A DNA stretch of 36,155 nt from positions 1-36,155 of the forward strand of contig CAIXKG010000169.1 in assembly GCA_903919985.1 (NCBI GenBank). The letters are read 5' to 3'. Under the pieces are notes generated by a model. That model was given only the letters and a program-made list of their open reading frames with translations, made no database searches and was not told the origin of the DNA. Numbering within the stretch: position 1 is the first letter of the stretch; the number at the start of each line of letters is the position of its first letter. Below are positions 33,880-36,155 of the stretch, one piece after another. Both the position numbers and the translations under genes were made by a program. This stretch comes from an uncultured Opitutia bacterium. Lineage in GTDB: Bacteria; Verrucomicrobiota; Verrucomicrobiia; Opitutales; Opitutaceae.

Positions 33880-34377
33880 CTACCCCTGTTTTACCTTAAA
33901 AAGGCGCTGGCCGTACTCCACGGGTTGGCCGTTTTCCACCAAGACTTCGACGACGGTGCCCTTGGTTTCGGCCTGGATTTCGTTCATGATCTTCATGGCC
34001 TCGATAATGCACACGGCGCTAGTCTCAACGACTTTGGTTCCCGCTTCGGCGAACGCCTTGCTTTCGGGGTTTGGCGATCGGTAAAACGTACCAACCATTG
34101 GAGATTTTACGTAGGTTACGCCGACTTCCTCTTCCGGCGAAGACGCAATTAAAGAATTGTTGACCGGCTGAGCGCCTGCGCTCGGGGCTGTTGCTACGGG
34201 AAAGCTGCCATCTGCACTCGTAGCGGGAGGATTTGAGTTACGGCTGGACGTAACCAACGGCAGGCCATCAAGCCCTCGCCGAATTTTTAGCTTAAAGCCT
34301 TCTTCCTCGACCGCAAACTCGGTCAATTCCGAGCGCTTCATAAGGTCGATGATTTGTTTGATCTGTTTTAGGTCCAA
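33880..34377 (-). CDS. accB: Biotin carboxyl carrier protein
   Basis: The product has 165 residues. It starts MDLKQIKQIIDLMKRSELTE. After a Pro/Ala/Ser linker (40-85) the biotinyl domain has VKSPMVGTFYRSPNPESK and the biotin site IIEAMKIMNEI, with K129 carrying biotin. The domain includes the thumb region typical of AccB. The cytosolic carrier swings between AccC and the carboxyltransferase. Upstream lies a 200-base AT-rich stretch that should hold the operon promoter. Confidence 0.97.
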   Translation of the reverse strand: MDLKQIKQIIDLMKRSELTEFAVEEEGFKLKIRRGLDGLPLVTSSRNSNPPATSADGSFPVATAPSAGAQPVNNSLIASSPEEEVGVTYVKSPMVGTFYRSPNPESKAFAEAGTKVVETSAVCIIEAMKIMNEIQAETKGTVVEVLVENGQPVEYGQRLFKVKQG

Positions 34378-34859
34378 GCTGTGCCTAGGGTTAAAGGTTT
34401 ACGACGTCAGGAGACTTAGGTGGAATTTAAGGTTTATCGTTCAAAAGAAATGATCTCCGGCTAGCAATCTTTGTTTTCCCTCGTCTCGAAAAATGCGCCA
34501 GAATCGGTAATTTCTCAGGAAAAATCGCTGTTTTGAATGAAAATCATGTTTTTTGGGGTAAAATTGCTCAATCTTAAAACTGCAATCTTTCGAACGCCGG
34601 CGGCTGGATCGACCCTCTAAAAGTAGTCTAGCGGTGCGCCACTATGTGCCACGGTGCCAGGATTCCGAGCTCGATTGAGAAGATAAAGTCGGATCAATAA
34701 CCAAGACTTGGAAAACTCGGGGGCCGGCATTGGTTTCTCCGACAGACGATGAAGGTTAATCAGCCGGTAAAAGTGGTAAGAACGGATGATTGCGGCGGGC
34801 TTCTAAGTAATCTTGCAAAGAAGGTTTCAGAGGCTCCATTCGCGGTTGTAGGTTTGGAC
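34378..34859. other. AT-rich intergenic region upstream of accB
   Basis: This stretch has no convincing gene. Bases 34400-34620 are AT-rich with many A- and T-runs, unlike the GC-rich surroundings, and are the likely site of the accBC promoter on the minus strand. The right part (from 34749) has a 72-codon plus-strand frame and a minus-strand frame reading MEPLKPSLQDYLEARRNHPF near 34735-34840. Neither could be assigned. Confidence 0.5.
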
Positions 34860-35220
34860 TTAGGCGACCCAAAGCCGCCACAATTTCGGCCCGTTTGCGG
34901 TAGGTGCCGCCGTGTTTTCAAATATGGTGACCGAGGCACCCGCAGTCGCAGCTATCCATCCCGGTGAATAACCACAGTTAGCCGTCGTCCACGGCCCATC
35001 TTTTCGCGCCATCGCTGGCCCAGTGCGTATCAGGCGCGTCGATGGCGATCTGGCCTTCGCGTGCTCTGGCGGGAACTTGGACGGCGCGGCAAAAGTAGCC
35101 GGTGGACTCGCATCGAGCGTGGGATATTGTTGCTGCTCCCGCGGTGGCCACCCACGCAGCGCACCCGGCCAAAGACCTTGCCAAGCCCTTCGCCGAGGAC
35201 AGGCGAACCCGACCACGCCC
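34860..35220 (-). pseudogene. Decayed IS3-family transposase (OrfB) fragment
   Basis: Two minus-strand frames together match the part of an IS3-type OrfB that spans the HTH_21 region and the start of the integrase domain. The first gives SPVLGEGLGKVFGRVRCVGG and SMRVHRLLLPRR, like the GEGHRKVWARLR and LMREHRLL motifs. After a frameshift near 35070 the second gives GQIAIDAPDTHWASDGAKRW and AVDDG, like DAPDxxWGTD. Then come a TAA stop, LWLFTGMDSCDCGCLGHHI, a TGA stop and KHGGTYRKR. Two stops and a frameshift show the gene is dead. No terminal inverted repeats were found. Confidence 0.68.
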
Positions 35221-36140
35221 AAGCAAATAAACGTGAGATGGCCGGGGGATAGAGCGGTGCCTCCATCCCCCGTTTATCGGGAGAAATGGCTTCGGGCGGA
35301 ACGGCGGCGTTCGCTGCACAGTGCGGTGCGTTCGTATCAACGCTCGCCGAAAGGCCCACGCTGTGCAGACGCGTTGCACGCCGTAAACCCGGCCGGTAGC
35401 CGTGAGGTTGAGCGGGCTTATGTGCGCGACCTCCACCAACCAGCCAGGACGGCCTCGTTCTTCGTAGCAGGAGACACCCTCATCCACCTCGGCGGGATTT
35501 CGCAGCCCAGTCGGTTCGCCTAGCCGCCATATTCCCGCGCGGTATCGCCCAGCCCGGCCGATGTGCGGTGCGCGCTCCGTGTCGGCGCCCGCGATTCCCC
35601 GAGCAGCGGCACGGATCACGGTGCTCTAGGGGATGAGCGCATCAGGCGCACGCATGCGCAGGAGGCTCGGCACGAGCAGGGTCTTCCGGCTCGTTCCCGA
35701 GCGCAGCCGGCGAAACTTCTAGGCCGTAGTCTGCGGGGTGCTGTGTTCGACGATGCGCTTCTCCGAGGCTTGTTCGATATCCGCTTCGCAGCGCTTTCGG
35801 CTTCAACCAAGCCGTGCCCAGCAAAAGCAGTGAAGTTATCTCGAGGGCAACCGACCCACAGAATCATCGCTCGTCGATCCGACATACGAGGAGTTAACTG
35901 TTCGAACCCAGTAAAGGCCAAACGACCAGATCAGGGGCACGGCTTCGGACCGAAACACCGTTATTTCTGGTCCCACTAAGGGAGGCTTCTGCAATCGGTG
36001 TCGCGAATACTGTTAATCTAATCAACTGTTTCCTAACCATTTAAAATCGATCGATAGAATATTTATAAAAAAACCTTGATCCGCCGAGCTTCGCGCACAT
36101 GTTCCGCCCTCCCTTCGATTCGCGACGTCAAAAAACGATG
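35221..36140. other. Gene-poor region, possible further transposon debris
   Basis: No intact gene is visible. Frames of 60-210 codons exist on both strands but read through each other and have no family-like motifs. Debris of the element at 34860-35220 may extend here. Bases 36030-36080 are AT-rich (TAGAATATTTATAAAAAAAC) and may hold a promoter for the next plus-strand gene. Confidence 0.5.
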
Positions 36141-36145
36141 CGGAT

Positions 36146-36153
36146 GGGAGGAG
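36146..36153 (+). promoter_or_regulatory. Strong ribosome-binding-site-like sequence at the window end
   Basis: GGGAGGAG lies two bases before the window edge. With the AT-rich stretch at 36030-36080 it suggests a plus-strand gene starting just beyond the window. Confidence 0.35.
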
Positions 36154-36155
36154 AC

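Noticed and set aside
34749..34967. Plus-strand frame of 72 codons
   Set aside because: No ribosome site or family motif is present, and its second half runs antisense through the transposase remnant.
34978..35619. Minus-strand frame of 213 codons taken as an intact gene
   Set aside because: Only its last 35 residues resemble a transposase, and they follow a frameshift from the neighbouring frame. The rest has no protein-like pattern.
35895..35920. Possible tRNA 3' end (TTCGAACCC)
   Set aside because: The T-loop-like string has only a four-base stem with an eight-base loop, and no acceptor, D or anticodon arm can be fitted around it.

Overview
The window looks like chromosomal DNA of a high-GC bacterium of the Verrucomicrobiota, most likely Opitutaceae-like. 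This is an inference from gene content (PIG-L deacetylase with DUF2911 and a sodium symporter, NfeD-NfeD-FloA operon, RodZ-like protein beside FtsK, agarase-like hydrolase, DEAD-box helicase with a DEVD box), from the high GC, and from the scarcity of Shine-Dalgarno sequences. No rRNA, tRNA, CRISPR array or prophage was seen.

Left part (1-8.5 kb). A tightly coupled minus-strand operon runs DUF2911 protein, secreted PIG-L deacetylase, a 48-residue one-helix membrane protein, then a sodium:solute symporter that leaves the window. The last three are joined by ATGA overlaps. Plus-strand genes follow: an agarase-like hydrolase coupled to a YbaY-type lipoprotein, apt, and a D-2-hydroxyacid dehydrogenase.

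Decay zone and arsenic operon (8.5-16.1 kb). Three gene ghosts lie here: a doubly deleted DUF2063 gene, a frameshifted Rrf2 regulator and an aquaporin remnant. Between and beside them are an RDD/GYF_2 membrane protein and a DEAD-box helicase. Then comes an arsenic operon, arsR-arsC-DUF6428-aqpS, in which the only export protein is an aquaglyceroporin channel. It converges on an OxyR-like LysR gene that lacks the OxyR redox cysteines but has a near-perfect OxyR-type operator over its own start. A 60-residue membrane protein is divergent from it.

Middle (16.2-26.6 kb). A minus-strand group holds an aldose epimerase, a TatA-like protein, a Smr domain protein and a lipoprotein NPP-type phosphodiesterase. 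A plus-strand operon for membrane-domain maintenance follows: NfeD1b protease, short NfeD, FloA flotillin and an unknown protein. Then rodZ-like and ftsK on the minus strand.

Right part (26.6-34.4 kb). Housekeeping genes: manA coupled to a DUF748/AsmA-like membrane protein, grpE-dnaJ, a HldE-type nucleotidyltransferase with purN, prmA, and convergent accB-accC. The last 1.8 kb holds no intact gene, only a decayed IS3-family transposase on the minus strand, and it ends with a strong ribosome-binding-site-like sequence that probably serves a gene starting just past the window.
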